Below, in pieces: positions 9,228 to 18,566 of a stretch of DNA of 64,000 nucleotides. The position numbers and the translations under genes are program-made. How positions within the stretch are numbered: position 1 is the first letter of the stretch; every line of letters begins with the position of its first letter. The notes under the pieces are model-generated. The model searched no databases. It was not told the origin of the DNA and saw only the letters and a program-made list of their open reading frames with translations. Where the stretch lies: NCBI RefSeq assembly GCF_003286915.1, contig NZ_QMFY01000011.1, positions 62,001-126,000 on the forward strand, in the 5' to 3' direction. This stretch comes from Pseudochryseolinea flava (GTDB lineage Bacteria > Bacteroidota > Bacteroidia > Cytophagales > Cyclobacteriaceae).

Positions 9228-9235
9228 TAAATTTG
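9228..9235 (+). promoter_or_regulatory. -7 element of promoter for the lipocalin-like gene
   Basis: TAAATTTG matches TAnnTTTG exactly and lies 17 bases before the ATG at 9252. A TTTG at 9201-9204 could be the -33 box, but the 23-bp spacing is a little long. Confidence 0.4.
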
Positions 9236-9251
9236 ATATAAACCAGATGTT

Positions 9252-9674
9252 ATGAAACTGCTCATGGTAATGATGTTCTGTGTATTCGCGGTTGGCGTAT
9301 CGGCGCAGTCTATTGTGGGGAAATGGCAACTCGTAAAACAAACGACTTGTGTAGAGGATCAAATCGACATGCCCGACACAGAAGCCGCAGACATGGTTGA
9401 CGAAATGCATAATATGTCGGGTACTACGCCGCAAGTTCTGAACCTGAAAGAAAATAATGTTGCCGAAGAAAGCACAAGAATTATCAATCGAAGGAAAACG
9501 TATAATTCAAAAAGCTTCCTTTATAAATACACTGGCGATGCGATCTATTTCCTCGACAAACGGTCGCGGACAATTATTGAAGGTTTCACCGTAGAACAAA
9601 TTTCCGCCGATTCCCTAATCATCACCAATAGCGCACGCGTATGCGAAACCAGAGTGTTTGTGCGGATTAAATAA
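9252..9674 (+). CDS. Small exported lipocalin-like protein
   Basis: A 140-residue protein with a clear signal peptide (about 1-19, cleaved after GVSA) and then SIVGKWQLV, the opening strand typical of small Bacteroidota lipocalin-like domains. The rest alternates short strands, with two cysteines (in TTCVED and ARVCETR) that could form a disulfide in the periplasm. No catalytic residues are recognisable. It stands alone between the divergent DUF1611 operon and rlmN. Export is well supported; the lipocalin-like label rests on the GKW motif and length only. Confidence 0.7.
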   Translation: MKLLMVMMFCVFAVGVSAQSIVGKWQLVKQTTCVEDQIDMPDTEAADMVDEMHNMSGTTPQVLNLKENNVAEESTRIINRRKTYNSKSFLYKYTGDAIYFLDKRSRTIIEGFTVEQISADSLIITNSARVCETRVFVRIK

Positions 9675-9713
9675 TCGATTGGAATCATTTTCTTCCGTTC
9701 GGGTTGTGTTTTG

Positions 9714-9721
9714 TATTTTTG
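9714..9721 (+). promoter_or_regulatory. -7 element of the rlmN promoter
   Basis: TATTTTTG matches TAnnTTTG exactly and ends 4 bases before the rlmN ATG at 9726, which would give a leaderless or nearly leaderless message. No good TTTG lies at the -33 position. Confidence 0.4.
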
Positions 9722-9725
9722 CACC

Positions 9726-10772
9726 ATGGTAGATACGTCTTCAAAACGCGACATCCGAAAATTAAAACTCGACGAACTAAAGGAGTATTTTGGTCAAATT
9801 GGCGAGAAACCATTTCGCGCACAGCAAGTGTATGAATGGTTATGGAATAAGTCCGCGAAGACGTTCGATCAAATGACCAATCTTTCTGTTGGCCTACGTG
9901 AGAAATTGAAAGAACATTTTGTCATTAACCACATCAAGGTTGACAAAATGCAGCGTAGTGAAGATGGTACAATCAAAAATGCCGTAATGCTGCACGATGG
10001 ACTGATTGTTGAATCGGTTCTTATCCCAACAGAAAAAAGAATTACAGCGTGTGTATCGTCGCAGGTAGGCTGCAGTCTGGCTTGTGCATTCTGTGCTACG
10101 GCAAAACTGAAGCGTCAGCGGAACTTGTCGGCAGATGAAATCTACGACCAAGTGGTGGCCATCAAAGAGCAGGCAGAAATGTTCTTCGGTCGACCGCTAA
10201 CGAACATTGTGTTCATGGGCATGGGCGAGCCGTTGTTGAACTACGCTAACGTCACTACGGCAATCGAAAAGATCACGTCTCAGAAAGGCCTGGGGCTGGC
10301 GACCAAACGCATCACCCTGTCGACCGTAGGCATCACGAAGATGATCATGAAGATGGCAGATGACGGCGTGAGGTTCAACCTTGCTGTTTCCCTTCACTCG
10401 GCAGTCGACAAGACACGTTCGGCGATTATGCCTATCAACGACTCTAATTCACTAGACGAACTTGCGGACGCACTTCGCTATTGGTATCAGAAGACAAAAC
10501 GGAAAGTCACCTACGAGTACGTTGTATGGAAGGGTATCAATGATACGGAGGAGCATGCGAAGGCGCTTCTTAAATTCGCGAAAGTAATTCCATCGAAAGT
10601 TAATCTGATCGAATACAACCCGATCGACGACGGTGAATTTCAACAGGCGTCGGAAGCATCGCTCAACATGTACATGCATCTTTTAGAAAGCAACGGTATC
10701 ACTACACGAATCAGAAAGAGTCGCGGTAAAGACATTGATGCCGCATGTGGACAGCTTGCAAATAAGGGGTAG
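9726..10772 (+). CDS. rlmN: Dual-specificity RNA methyltransferase RlmN
   Basis: A 348-residue radical-SAM enzyme of the usual length. The cluster motif CSLACAFC supplies Cys116, Cys120 and Cys123 for the 4Fe-4S centre; the family signature MGMGEPLLNY, the segment SLHSAVDKTRSAIMP and the C-terminal RKSRGKDIDAACGQL with the second catalytic Cys are all present. It methylates C2 of A2503 in 23S rRNA and A37 of some tRNAs. The start is set at the ATG at 9726 (MVDTSSKR); the frame runs back to a TTG at 9711, but this would cover the -7 box. It is convergent with the rhomboid gene, with 3 bases between stops. Confidence 0.97.
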   Translation: MVDTSSKRDIRKLKLDELKEYFGQIGEKPFRAQQVYEWLWNKSAKTFDQMTNLSVGLREKLKEHFVINHIKVDKMQRSEDGTIKNAVMLHDGLIVESVLIPTEKRITACVSSQVGCSLACAFCATAKLKRQRNLSADEIYDQVVAIKEQAEMFFGRPLTNIVFMGMGEPLLNYANVTTAIEKITSQKGLGLATKRITLSTVGITKMIMKMADDGVRFNLAVSLHSAVDKTRSAIMPINDSNSLDELADALRYWYQKTKRKVTYEYVVWKGINDTEEHAKALLKFAKVIPSKVNLIEYNPIDDGEFQQASEASLNMYMHLLESNGITTRIRKSRGKDIDAACGQLANKG

Positions 10773-10775
10773 TTA

Positions 10776-11714
10776 TTATTTTTTGCTTGCGTGAAAGAGT
10801 TTTTCCTTTTCGTCTTTGGTTAAACTCTCGTAGCCACCAGCAGAGATTTTATCAAGGATTGCATCCAATTCTTCTTGCGATACATTTGAACCTTTCGCCG
10901 CTTTCGTTCCTCTTGATCCAGCGTCCTGATTGCGGTAGGTAACTTTCACTTTCATCCGAGGTTTGAAAAGGTTTCTAAACCAATCAAGAGTAACAGTAAT
11001 CCATTGGCCCCAATTGTTTCCAGATTGAAGCTGTTTGATGTAGATGAATCCAATTAGCGCACCTCCTAAGTGAGCGATGTTACCCCCTGCATTTGTTCCA
11101 ATTGTTCCAAGAAAAGAAATAAACACTACCACTGCCGCGATGTATTTAATTCGCACCGGGCCGATAAAGAACATAAAGAAGGTATAATCAGGAAGAAGCG
11201 TGGCCGCAGCAACAACAATGGCATTGATCGCACCGGAAGCACCCACCATTTGAATACCCATTCCGAAGTCGCCATATTTTTGTACAGAAGCCATTTTTGC
11301 CGCTACGGCATCGGCAACATAAAAAGGGATCGTGTTATAGGCAAGCAAATAAAACAGTCCGCCGAATAAAGCTCCGAGTACATATACCGCGATGAGTTTG
11401 TCACTTCCTAAGTACTCTACAAATAGACGCCCAAACCAATAGAGCGTAAGCATATTGAAGAGAATATGCAAAATACCGGAGAGGTCGTGGACAAATGCAT
11501 AAGTCAAGATAGTCCAAGGGCGCGTGATGAAATCACCGATGACAGCCGGAATAGCAAGATAGTTATGGAACGCACGAAAATATTCCTCTAGTCCGCTCAT
11601 GGTCATAAGAACCGAAGGAATAGCTAACGCGAGAAACACGACAATATTGATGATGATCAACTGAACGTGCGCGTTGTTGTATCGACTAAATGCGTCTTTA
11701 AAATCGTTAAGCAT
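10776..11714 (-). CDS. Rhomboid-family intramembrane serine protease with cytosolic tail
   Basis: A 312-residue protein with about six membrane helices. The catalytic Ser lies in GASGAI and the catalytic His in IAHLGGALIGF, so the dyad is intact. Rhomboids cleave membrane helices within the bilayer. After the last helix there is a basic linker and a short C-terminal helical module (EELDAILDKISAGGYESLTKDEKEKLF) commonly found on Bacteroidota rhomboids. It follows a second rhomboid gene by 3 bases, and both come directly after mutL on the same strand. Confidence 0.92.
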   Translation of the reverse strand: MLNDFKDAFSRYNNAHVQLIIINIVVFLALAIPSVLMTMSGLEEYFRAFHNYLAIPAVIGDFITRPWTILTYAFVHDLSGILHILFNMLTLYWFGRLFVEYLGSDKLIAVYVLGALFGGLFYLLAYNTIPFYVADAVAAKMASVQKYGDFGMGIQMVGASGAINAIVVAAATLLPDYTFFMFFIGPVRIKYIAAVVVFISFLGTIGTNAGGNIAHLGGALIGFIYIKQLQSGNNWGQWITVTLDWFRNLFKPRMKVKVTYRNQDAGSRGTKAAKGSNVSQEELDAILDKISAGGYESLTKDEKEKLFHASKK

Positions 11715-11717
11715 ATT

Positions 11718-12365
11718 CTAATGATAACCTCTACTTCTATCTTGATTGCGCCACACTGTGATCATGATAAACGCAAATATAACGCCTCCCAAATGCGCGT
11801 AGTGCGCTACATTTTGAGGGCCAAACAAAAACGTCATACCACCAAGCAAAAAGACTAAATATTTCGCTTTGATGGGAATTGGAGGAAAGAACAACCTCAC
11901 TTCCATTTCGGGGTACATCATACCAAATCCAGTAAGAATACCATAAATAGCGCCAGACGCTCCCACCAAAATTCCGAATGAAGCGGATGGAAAGAACATA
12001 CTGATGAAGATATTAAATATCGCGGCACCAATACCGGTAACAAGATAAAATAATGTGAAACGCTTTTGCCCCAGCGTGCTTTCCAAAATCGGACCAATGG
12101 AAATCAGACCGAACATATTGAAAAGGATATGCATAAAGTCACCATGCAGAAACATATAGGTGAACAATTGAAATGGCTTAAAACATTCGGTGTTGAGTCC
12201 ATACATCGCCAAGTTTCCAGTAACAATGCCCATTTGACCTCCCGGCGTTCCTTCTGGCGCATCATAACAATAAGAGAAGTCACCTATTGGCGCGATTTGT
12301 TGCGCAATGAAAGCTATGATATTAATGATTAAAATGGCCTTAACAACCGGTGTAAGTCTGATCAT
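11718..12365 (-). CDS. Rhomboid-family intramembrane serine protease
   Basis: A 215-residue compact rhomboid of six predicted helices. The catalytic Ser is in GASGAIYG, the His in AHYAHLGG, and the first-loop region has the expected FxxxFLHGDFMHILFNM motif that binds the His of helix 2. It lacks the cytosolic tail of the next gene. The two are side by side but share little outside the core, which suggests an old duplication or separate recruitment. The substrate is unknown. Confidence 0.92.
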   Translation of the reverse strand: MIRLTPVVKAILIINIIAFIAQQIAPIGDFSYCYDAPEGTPGGQMGIVTGNLAMYGLNTECFKPFQLFTYMFLHGDFMHILFNMFGLISIGPILESTLGQKRFTLFYLVTGIGAAIFNIFISMFFPSASFGILVGASGAIYGILTGFGMMYPEMEVRLFFPPIPIKAKYLVFLLGGMTFLFGPQNVAHYAHLGGVIFAFIMITVWRNQDRSRGYH

Positions 12366-12387
12366 ATGCGTTGATTTCTACTATAGT

Positions 12388-14193
12388 CTATCGGAAGTAT
12401 GTTTCTATTTTACCCAATTCAAAAATAAAAAATGTCGGTTTTCCGTCAGGGGAATAATTTGGCGTATGACAGGCAAATAGGTTGTCAATTAAACTGCTCA
12501 TTTCATCCTTCGAGAGTCGTTGTCCAATCTTGATGCCTGCACGTCTGGCCAGCGATCGCGCCAAATTTTCAGGAATCGGTAGCGATAACTCCGATTGATT
12601 GACTTTAAACTGTTCTATTAACCCCTCAAACAATTCTTTTTCGCGGCGTGCACCAAGATTTGCTGGCATACCGTTGATCAACAATGTATTCTTCCCGAAA
12701 ATTTCGAATCTAAATCCAAGCGCTTCTATCTCCTGCTGCATCTCTAGCACTAAGGCAAAGTCGGCAGCTGAAAAACTAACCGGCTGCGGAAACAAGCTCT
12801 GTTGACTCTGGATACTCTTATGCTTGAACTGCTGCAGGAATTTTTCAAAAAGAATACGCTCGTGCGCAGATTGCTGATCGACCATCATCATGCCCGAACG
12901 AACTTCCTTGACGATATATCGTCCATGAAGTTGAAAGAGAACCTTCTCCACAGCAGCAGGTTCGTCTTGTTTATTCATATCACTTTCGAAACGAAGTGTA
13001 TGAAGTTCTTGCGAAGACGTTTCTGCAGGTCGCGGCTTTAACGATTCATGTCCTTCGAAAAGTTTCTCCCAATCGTCGGTGTTCTTTTTACTATGAAGTG
13101 CCGTGCTAAATCGTTCATCAAAATAAACTTCCTTCGGATGCGCGATGCTGTTGAGTTTGGAGATGATGTTCACGTCGGCGTTAAAGTCCAACGCAGGTGT
13201 GAGGTTATGCGATCCAATAGCTTGTCGTGCAGCGGACCTCACAACGGCATAAACAGCGCGCTCGTCATCGAATTTAATTTCTGTTTTGGTGGGGTGAACA
13301 TTGACGTCGATATGTTTGGGATCGATATCGATGAACAGCACATAAAACGGAAAACTATTTTCAGGCAGTAATCCTTCATAAGCGCTCATGATGGCATGAT
13401 GAAGGTAGTTGCTGCGAATGAAACGTTTGTTTACAAATAAGAATTGTTCGCCTCTTGTTTTGCGCGCGAAATCAGGTTTACCAACATAGCCGGTAACTTT
13501 GATCATATTGGTTTCTTCCTGGCAAGCTGCGAGCTGTTCCTGATAAGCTTTACCAAAAAGATTAATGATTCGTTGACTTAATTTTCCTTCGGGCAGATCG
13601 TAAACAAGTTCATCGCCCTGCACCATAGAAAAAGACAAATCGGGATGCGCCAGACTTAATCGTTGAAATTCATCGATGATATGTTTAAGCTCAACGGGAT
13701 TTGATTTCAAGAAATTGCGTCGTGCGGGAATATTAAAGAATAAATTCTTCACACTAATGCTGGTACCTTTATCGCAGGCAACTGGCTCTTGGCGTTTTAT
13801 ATCGGAACCTTCTACCACAATGCAGGTACCCAGTTCGTCGCTTTCTTTTCGCGTGCGCAGTTCCATTTGTGCTACCGCTGCAATGGAAGCGAGTGCTTCA
13901 CCGCGAAACCCCATCGTGTAGAGTTCAAAAAGATCTTCAGCTTTTCTGATTTTGGAAGTGGCATGGCGCTCAAGACTCATACGCGCATCGGTGGGTGACA
14001 TCCCCATACCATCGTCGATCACTTGCAGAAGCGTTTTACCGGCATCTTTCACAATCAGCCTAATATTTTTTCCGCCCGCATCGATCGAATTTTCCATAAG
14101 CTCCTTTACGGCAGACGCGGGCCTTTGAACAACCTCACCGGCGGCAATCTGATTGGCTATCGAATCTGGTAAAAGCTGAATGATGTCGGACAT
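12388..14193 (-). CDS. mutL: DNA mismatch repair protein MutL
   Basis: A 601-residue protein. The GHKL ATPase domain opens with IANQIAAGEVVQRP and ELMENSIDAG and continues to GFRGEALASI; the C-terminal dimerisation domain spans about 420-600. MutL links mismatch-bound MutS to strand incision. The endonuclease motif DQHA(x)2E(x)4E appears as DQQSAHERILFE (Asp439, Gln441 in place of His, Glu445, Glu450), and the late metal-site motif CPHGRP appears as SPDGKP. Asp and both Glu residues are kept, while the His and Cys ligands are lost, so nicking activity is uncertain. It is the first gene of a probable operon with two rhomboids. Confidence 0.96.
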   Translation of the reverse strand: MSDIIQLLPDSIANQIAAGEVVQRPASAVKELMENSIDAGGKNIRLIVKDAGKTLLQVIDDGMGMSPTDARMSLERHATSKIRKAEDLFELYTMGFRGEALASIAAVAQMELRTRKESDELGTCIVVEGSDIKRQEPVACDKGTSISVKNLFFNIPARRNFLKSNPVELKHIIDEFQRLSLAHPDLSFSMVQGDELVYDLPEGKLSQRIINLFGKAYQEQLAACQEETNMIKVTGYVGKPDFARKTRGEQFLFVNKRFIRSNYLHHAIMSAYEGLLPENSFPFYVLFIDIDPKHIDVNVHPTKTEIKFDDERAVYAVVRSAARQAIGSHNLTPALDFNADVNIISKLNSIAHPKEVYFDERFSTALHSKKNTDDWEKLFEGHESLKPRPAETSSQELHTLRFESDMNKQDEPAAVEKVLFQLHGRYIVKEVRSGMMMVDQQSAHERILFEKFLQQFKHKSIQSQQSLFPQPVSFSAADFALVLEMQQEIEALGFRFEIFGKNTLLINGMPANLGARREKELFEGLIEQFKVNQSELSLPIPENLARSLARRAGIKIGQRLSKDEMSSLIDNLFACHTPNYSPDGKPTFFIFELGKIETYFR

Positions 14194-14405
14194 TATTCGA
14201 AAATAGACGATTTCACTACCTACAAAGTTGCAAATTAAATACGTAATCGTTTCATTTTATTTAACGGATCGTGTAAATCCTGTATGATCACAAGAAGTTT
14301 CCATTCGGCATCTTTTTTTAGGCATTTCCATCGTTATAACGGTATTAATATTCAAGACAAGATTGATAACTTGCTTCACTTTTTAATCATAATCATTCAG
14401 GCACG

Positions 14406-17297
14406 ATGAGGAAATTTTTAGGATGCTTGGTGTTAACGGTGAGTATTGCCCAGGTTGCATGGGCGCAAGCCGAGAAAGACCGATGGGTCGACAGTGTTCT
14501 CGCTACGATGAACATGTCCGACAAAATTGGGCAACTCATGATGATTCGCATCGATGACAAGCCTGCTAGTTTAGAATTTGCAACCGCTCGCATCAAGAAT
14601 AATAAAGTTGGCGGAATTTATTTCACAGCCGGTCACCCTGTGGCCATCACAGAAGCCGTGAATAAACTACAAGAAATCTCCGATGTACCACTCTTCATTG
14701 GGGTAGACACACGCTTTGGACTTGTACTCGACAGTACCATTCACTATCCTACCCCAACTGCGCTAGGTGCAATACGAAACGATTCGATGCTCCATGCGCT
14801 GGGAGAAGATATTGGTAGACAGGTTAAAATCATTGGTGGCAATCTCGTGTTTTCGCCTATTGCAAATGTGCTGCAAGCAGGTGATTCAGCAAGCATCATC
14901 TCGTTTGGTGAAAATAGATTTCGCGTCAGTCATAAAGCAAATGCATTTTTTAACGGACTAAACAAACGACGTGTTATTGTTTGCGCTACCGATTTTCCCA
15001 TTCAGTCGGTGAACATACAAGACATCGCGCGGGGTGGAATTCCGCAATCGCGTTTTCGCATCGACACGTTACAAACTTTTGCATTCAAAAAACTTTTTGA
15101 ACGCAATGTTGATGGCGTCATGATCAATCCACATGAAATGCCGCTGTTCTATTCCAATGTTTCGCTCGCGAAGAAAAATCGATTTACGTCGAAAGCAATC
15201 ACGTCGGTGTTGTCTGGCGATTGGTTGAAGAATGATCAGAACTTTAAAGGACTAGTCTTCTCGAACGTACCTGAACAATCGAACTTCGGACCGAAAGCAA
15301 AGGAAGGCGAAGCCGAAATGTTTGCTTTTGTTGGCCATAACGACATCCTTATTACTTCCGAAGATGTTAGTCCGGGCATTCGCCGTATCCGCAAACTGAT
15401 TCGCAAAGAAGAGGTATACGAAAAGCAACTCGATGAGTCTGTCCGAAAAATTCTGTCCGCAAAATTTGATGCAGGCCTTACGGAAAAGCAGCCCGTAGCG
15501 ACACATGATATTTTAGCGCGTCTTAATCAACCGGGTTTAGATCTCAACGAAGACCTTTATCAAGCGTCTATCACGGTAGCACGCGATATCGCAAAAACAC
15601 TACCCATTCAACAGCTCGATAATCGGCGATTCGCCTACATCAGCCTCGGTGAAAATTCAAGCAGCAGGATTTTCTTCGACTATCTTTCGAAATATGTTCA
15701 CGTTTCAAAGTTTGTATTGGGAGAAAAAACTGAAATCAATGCGCTGGCCGCATCAGTAAAAGAGCACGAAGTGATTTTCGTGAGTGTGTTTCCAGAAACT
15801 AACGACGTACTGATTGAACGCTTAAAGAGACTTGTTGCTTTGGTATCACCTGATCATCGACTGGTGTTATGCGACTTCGGTAACGCGTCGATGATGCGTG
15901 CTGCTGATTTTTTTCCAACGATCATTACAGCATACCACAACAGCGATGAAATGGCGAAGGTTGTTCCTGAGATCATTTTCGGAGCGTTAAAAGCTGACGG
16001 CATCCTACCGTACACGGCTTCGAAAGAAGTTGCTGAGGGAAATGGAATTGAAACAAAAGTGTTGAAGCGCCTGAGCTACTCCATTCCTGAAGATGCAGGT
16101 ATGGATTCGAAAATGCTTTCAAAGATCGACAAAATTGCTTTGGAAGCTGTTCGAAGTGGAGCAACACCGGGATGTCAAGTTTTGGTTGCGCGAAAAGGAA
16201 AAGTCGTTTACGAAAAATCTTTCGGCTACTTGCGTTACGACAGTGCAACGAGCGTTTCTTCCGAAACCATTTATGATTTGGCTTCGCTCACCAAAGTATC
16301 GGCGACGTTACAGGCTGTGATGTTTATGCAGGAGAAGGGATTGATTGATGTCAATAAAAAGCTTTCTTACTATTTGCCAGAGCTGAAGAAAACAAATAAA
16401 AAAGATCTCACATTGGTAGACCTGCTCACCCACCAAGGAGGGCTTGTGCCTTTCATTCCATTGTGGAATCAAACCGTTAAAGACACGAGCTATCTTCCAT
16501 TATTTTATAGTCGCGCGAAAAGTACGGAGTATCCATTGCAGGTAGCGCCTAATCTTTTCGCATCTCCCACGATACGCGACTCTGTGTGGACGTGGATCAT
16601 TCATTCAAAAATGGCAGAGAAACCACCGCGCACGCCATACTCTTATAAGTACAGCGATCTCGGTTTTATGATGATGCAATTTTTGTCAGAGCGATTGTTA
16701 AATCAGCCGATGGATGAATTTCTACGACAGAATTTTTATGAACCATTGGGCGCGTATACTATGGGTTACACGCCGCTTTTGCAATTTCCAGCGCAAACCA
16801 TTGCTCCAACAGAAGACGATAAGATTTACCGCAAAACGTTGGTACTGGGAACGGTTCATGATGAGCGCGCAGCGATGATGGGAGGAATTGCCGGGCATGC
16901 GGGGCTCTTCAGCAACGCCAGTGACTTGGCTAAGCTGGGCCAAATGCTCTTGCAAGAAGGATATTATGGTGGGGTTCGCTATTACAAACCCGAAACGGTA
17001 AGGCTATTCACCCACAAACAATTTGAAAAAAGTAGACGCGGCTTGGGCTGGGATAAACCGATTCAGAGCGATGTTTCTAGTCCTACGTCGATGTATGCCT
17101 CCACCAGAACATTTGGTCATACGGGCTTTACGGGAACGTGTTTATGGGTTGATCCAGAATTTGAATTGGTATACATTTTCCTTTCCAATCGCGTTTATCC
17201 CGATCGGAGTAACAAGCTTGTCAACAATAATATCCGCTCACGTATTCAGGATGTTGTTTACCAATCGATCTTTAAATATTGTGCTTATTCCCCTTAA
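14406..17297 (+). CDS. GH3-like domain fused to class C beta-lactamase-type serine hydrolase
   Basis: A 963-residue exported protein with a signal peptide (about 1-20). Residues about 25-400 align in layout with family 3 glycoside hydrolases of the NagZ type (MSDKIGQLMMIRID at the start; FSPIANVLQ in the barrel). Residues about 590-955 are a serine hydrolase of the beta-lactamase/esterase class with the SxxK pair Ser627 and Lys630 (SLTK) and a YSD motif in SYKYSDLGF. The GH3 part looks inactive: the KHFPGHG loop is replaced by ATDFPIQ (194-200), and the nucleophile Asp of the SD motif is Asn287 in FSNVPE. The hydrolase part looks intact. The active half probably acts on cell-wall peptides or D-amino acid esters in the periplasm; this is inferred from the family. 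Confidence 0.88.
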   Translation: MRKFLGCLVLTVSIAQVAWAQAEKDRWVDSVLATMNMSDKIGQLMMIRIDDKPASLEFATARIKNNKVGGIYFTAGHPVAITEAVNKLQEISDVPLFIGVDTRFGLVLDSTIHYPTPTALGAIRNDSMLHALGEDIGRQVKIIGGNLVFSPIANVLQAGDSASIISFGENRFRVSHKANAFFNGLNKRRVIVCATDFPIQSVNIQDIARGGIPQSRFRIDTLQTFAFKKLFERNVDGVMINPHEMPLFYSNVSLAKKNRFTSKAITSVLSGDWLKNDQNFKGLVFSNVPEQSNFGPKAKEGEAEMFAFVGHNDILITSEDVSPGIRRIRKLIRKEEVYEKQLDESVRKILSAKFDAGLTEKQPVATHDILARLNQPGLDLNEDLYQASITVARDIAKTLPIQQLDNRRFAYISLGENSSSRIFFDYLSKYVHVSKFVLGEKTEINALAASVKEHEVIFVSVFPETNDVLIERLKRLVALVSPDHRLVLCDFGNASMMRAADFFPTIITAYHNSDEMAKVVPEIIFGALKADGILPYTASKEVAEGNGIETKVLKRLSYSIPEDAGMDSKMLSKIDKIALEAVRSGATPGCQVLVARKGKVVYEKSFGYLRYDSATSVSSETIYDLASLTKVSATLQAVMFMQEKGLIDVNKKLSYYLPELKKTNKKDLTLVDLLTHQGGLVPFIPLWNQTVKDTSYLPLFYSRAKSTEYPLQVAPNLFASPTIRDSVWTWIIHSKMAEKPPRTPYSYKYSDLGFMMMQFLSERLLNQPMDEFLRQNFYEPLGAYTMGYTPLLQFPAQTIAPTEDDKIYRKTLVLGTVHDERAAMMGGIAGHAGLFSNASDLAKLGQMLLQEGYYGGVRYYKPETVRLFTHKQFEKSRRGLGWDKPIQSDVSSPTSMYASTRTFGHTGFTGTCLWVDPEFELVYIFLSNRVYPDRSNKLVNNNIRSRIQDVVYQSIFKYCAYSP

Positions 17298-17357
17298 TTT
17301 TAATCCCCATAAGAACTTCCGGGAGCGTTAATCGGTTTAACCGTAAAATATATTCTT

Positions 17358-18509
17358 GTGGAACAAATCAAAATTGGAATTGTGTGTTACCCGACCTTCG
17401 GTGGTAGCGGGGTCGTTGCAACCGAGTTAGGCAAAGCATTGGCTAAAGAAGGGCATAAAGTGCACTTCATTACTTATTCCCAGCCGAGTCGATTGGATTT
17501 CTTGAATGAAAATCTCTTTTATCATGAAGTTGATTTCCATTCGTATCCCCTTTTTGAATTCCCCCCCTACGAACTTGCCCTTGCCAGCAAGATGGTAAGC
17601 GTTGTAAAAAACGAGAAGCTAGATTTACTCCACGTACACTACGCCATTCCACATGCTTCAGCAGCCTACATGGCCAAGCAGATTTTGAAATCACAAGGTA
17701 TTACAATCCCTGTCGTTACTACCCTTCACGGTACAGATATCACCTTGGTCGGAAAAGATCCTTCGTATGAACCTGTTGTTACATTCAGTATTAATGAATC
17801 TGACGGTGTTACCGCTGTATCGCACGACCTGAAGAAAGAGACTTTCCAACACTTTAACATCACCAATGAAGTTGAGGTGATTCCAAACTTCATCGATCTT
17901 GAAAAATTCAAGAAGCAAAAGAAAGATCACTTCAAGAAAGCGATTTGTCCTAACGGCGAAGTATTGATTGTGCACACATCAAACTTCCGTCCAGTAAAAC
18001 GGATTCCGGATGTGATAAATGTGTTCGCCAATATCCGAAAAGAAATCCCCGCTAAATTATTGATGATTGGTGACGGTCCTGAGCGTTCGCCGGCTGAAAA
18101 AATGTGTCGGGAGTTAGGGATCTGCGACGACATTCGTTTCTTAGGAAAATTGGAAGCTGTTGAGGAAGTGTTATCGGTGGCAGATCTTTTTATAATGCCT
18201 TCAGAGAAGGAAAGCTTTGGACTGGCGGCGCTTGAGGCGATGGCATGTGAAGTTCCTGTGATTTCTACCAATACAGGGGGACTTCCTGAGTTAAATGTCC
18301 AAGGGGTTACCGGATTTCTCAGCAATATTGGCGATATCGAGGATATGACGCGAAACGCACTGTTTATATTGGACAAAGACAACCTTTCGGGATTTAAACA
18401 GAACGCATTAAGTAGAGCACAAGAGTTCGACATATCTCGGATCTTGCCCGTTTATGAAGCTTATTATCAGAAAATAATGGAAAGAATTGAAGCCAAAGCA
18501 TCGGTTTAG
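17358..18509 (+). CDS. bshA: N-acetyl-alpha-D-glucosaminyl L-malate synthase BshA
   Basis: A 383-residue GT-B glycosyltransferase. The BshA opening IGIVCYPTFGGSGVVATELG is present, along with HVHYAIPHA, TTLHGTDITLVG, the donor-site segment SNFRPVKR and the acid motif EKESFGLAALEAMACE. It joins UDP-GlcNAc to L-malate in the first step of bacillithiol synthesis. bshB and bshC are not in this window. The start is a GTG at 17358, the only one that keeps the first beta-strand. It has its own upstream gap of 60 bases. Confidence 0.95.
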   Translation: MEQIKIGIVCYPTFGGSGVVATELGKALAKEGHKVHFITYSQPSRLDFLNENLFYHEVDFHSYPLFEFPPYELALASKMVSVVKNEKLDLLHVHYAIPHASAAYMAKQILKSQGITIPVVTTLHGTDITLVGKDPSYEPVVTFSINESDGVTAVSHDLKKETFQHFNITNEVEVIPNFIDLEKFKKQKKDHFKKAICPNGEVLIVHTSNFRPVKRIPDVINVFANIRKEIPAKLLMIGDGPERSPAEKMCRELGICDDIRFLGKLEAVEEVLSVADLFIMPSEKESFGLAALEAMACEVPVISTNTGGLPELNVQGVTGFLSNIGDIEDMTRNALFILDKDNLSGFKQNALSRAQEFDISRILPVYEAYYQKIMERIEAKASV

Positions 18510-18566
18510 ACGTAAACACTTGCATAGACTTCAATTTGGTTTTTATTTCGAATTCAAACCCTCGCT

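Noticed and set aside
10776-12365. Two adjacent rhomboid genes as a recent tandem duplication
   Set aside because: Outside the catalytic core they differ in length, loops and tail, so a recent duplication is not supported.
14332-14341. CGTTATAACG palindrome upstream of the GH3 fusion
   Set aside because: Too short to distinguish from chance in this base composition.
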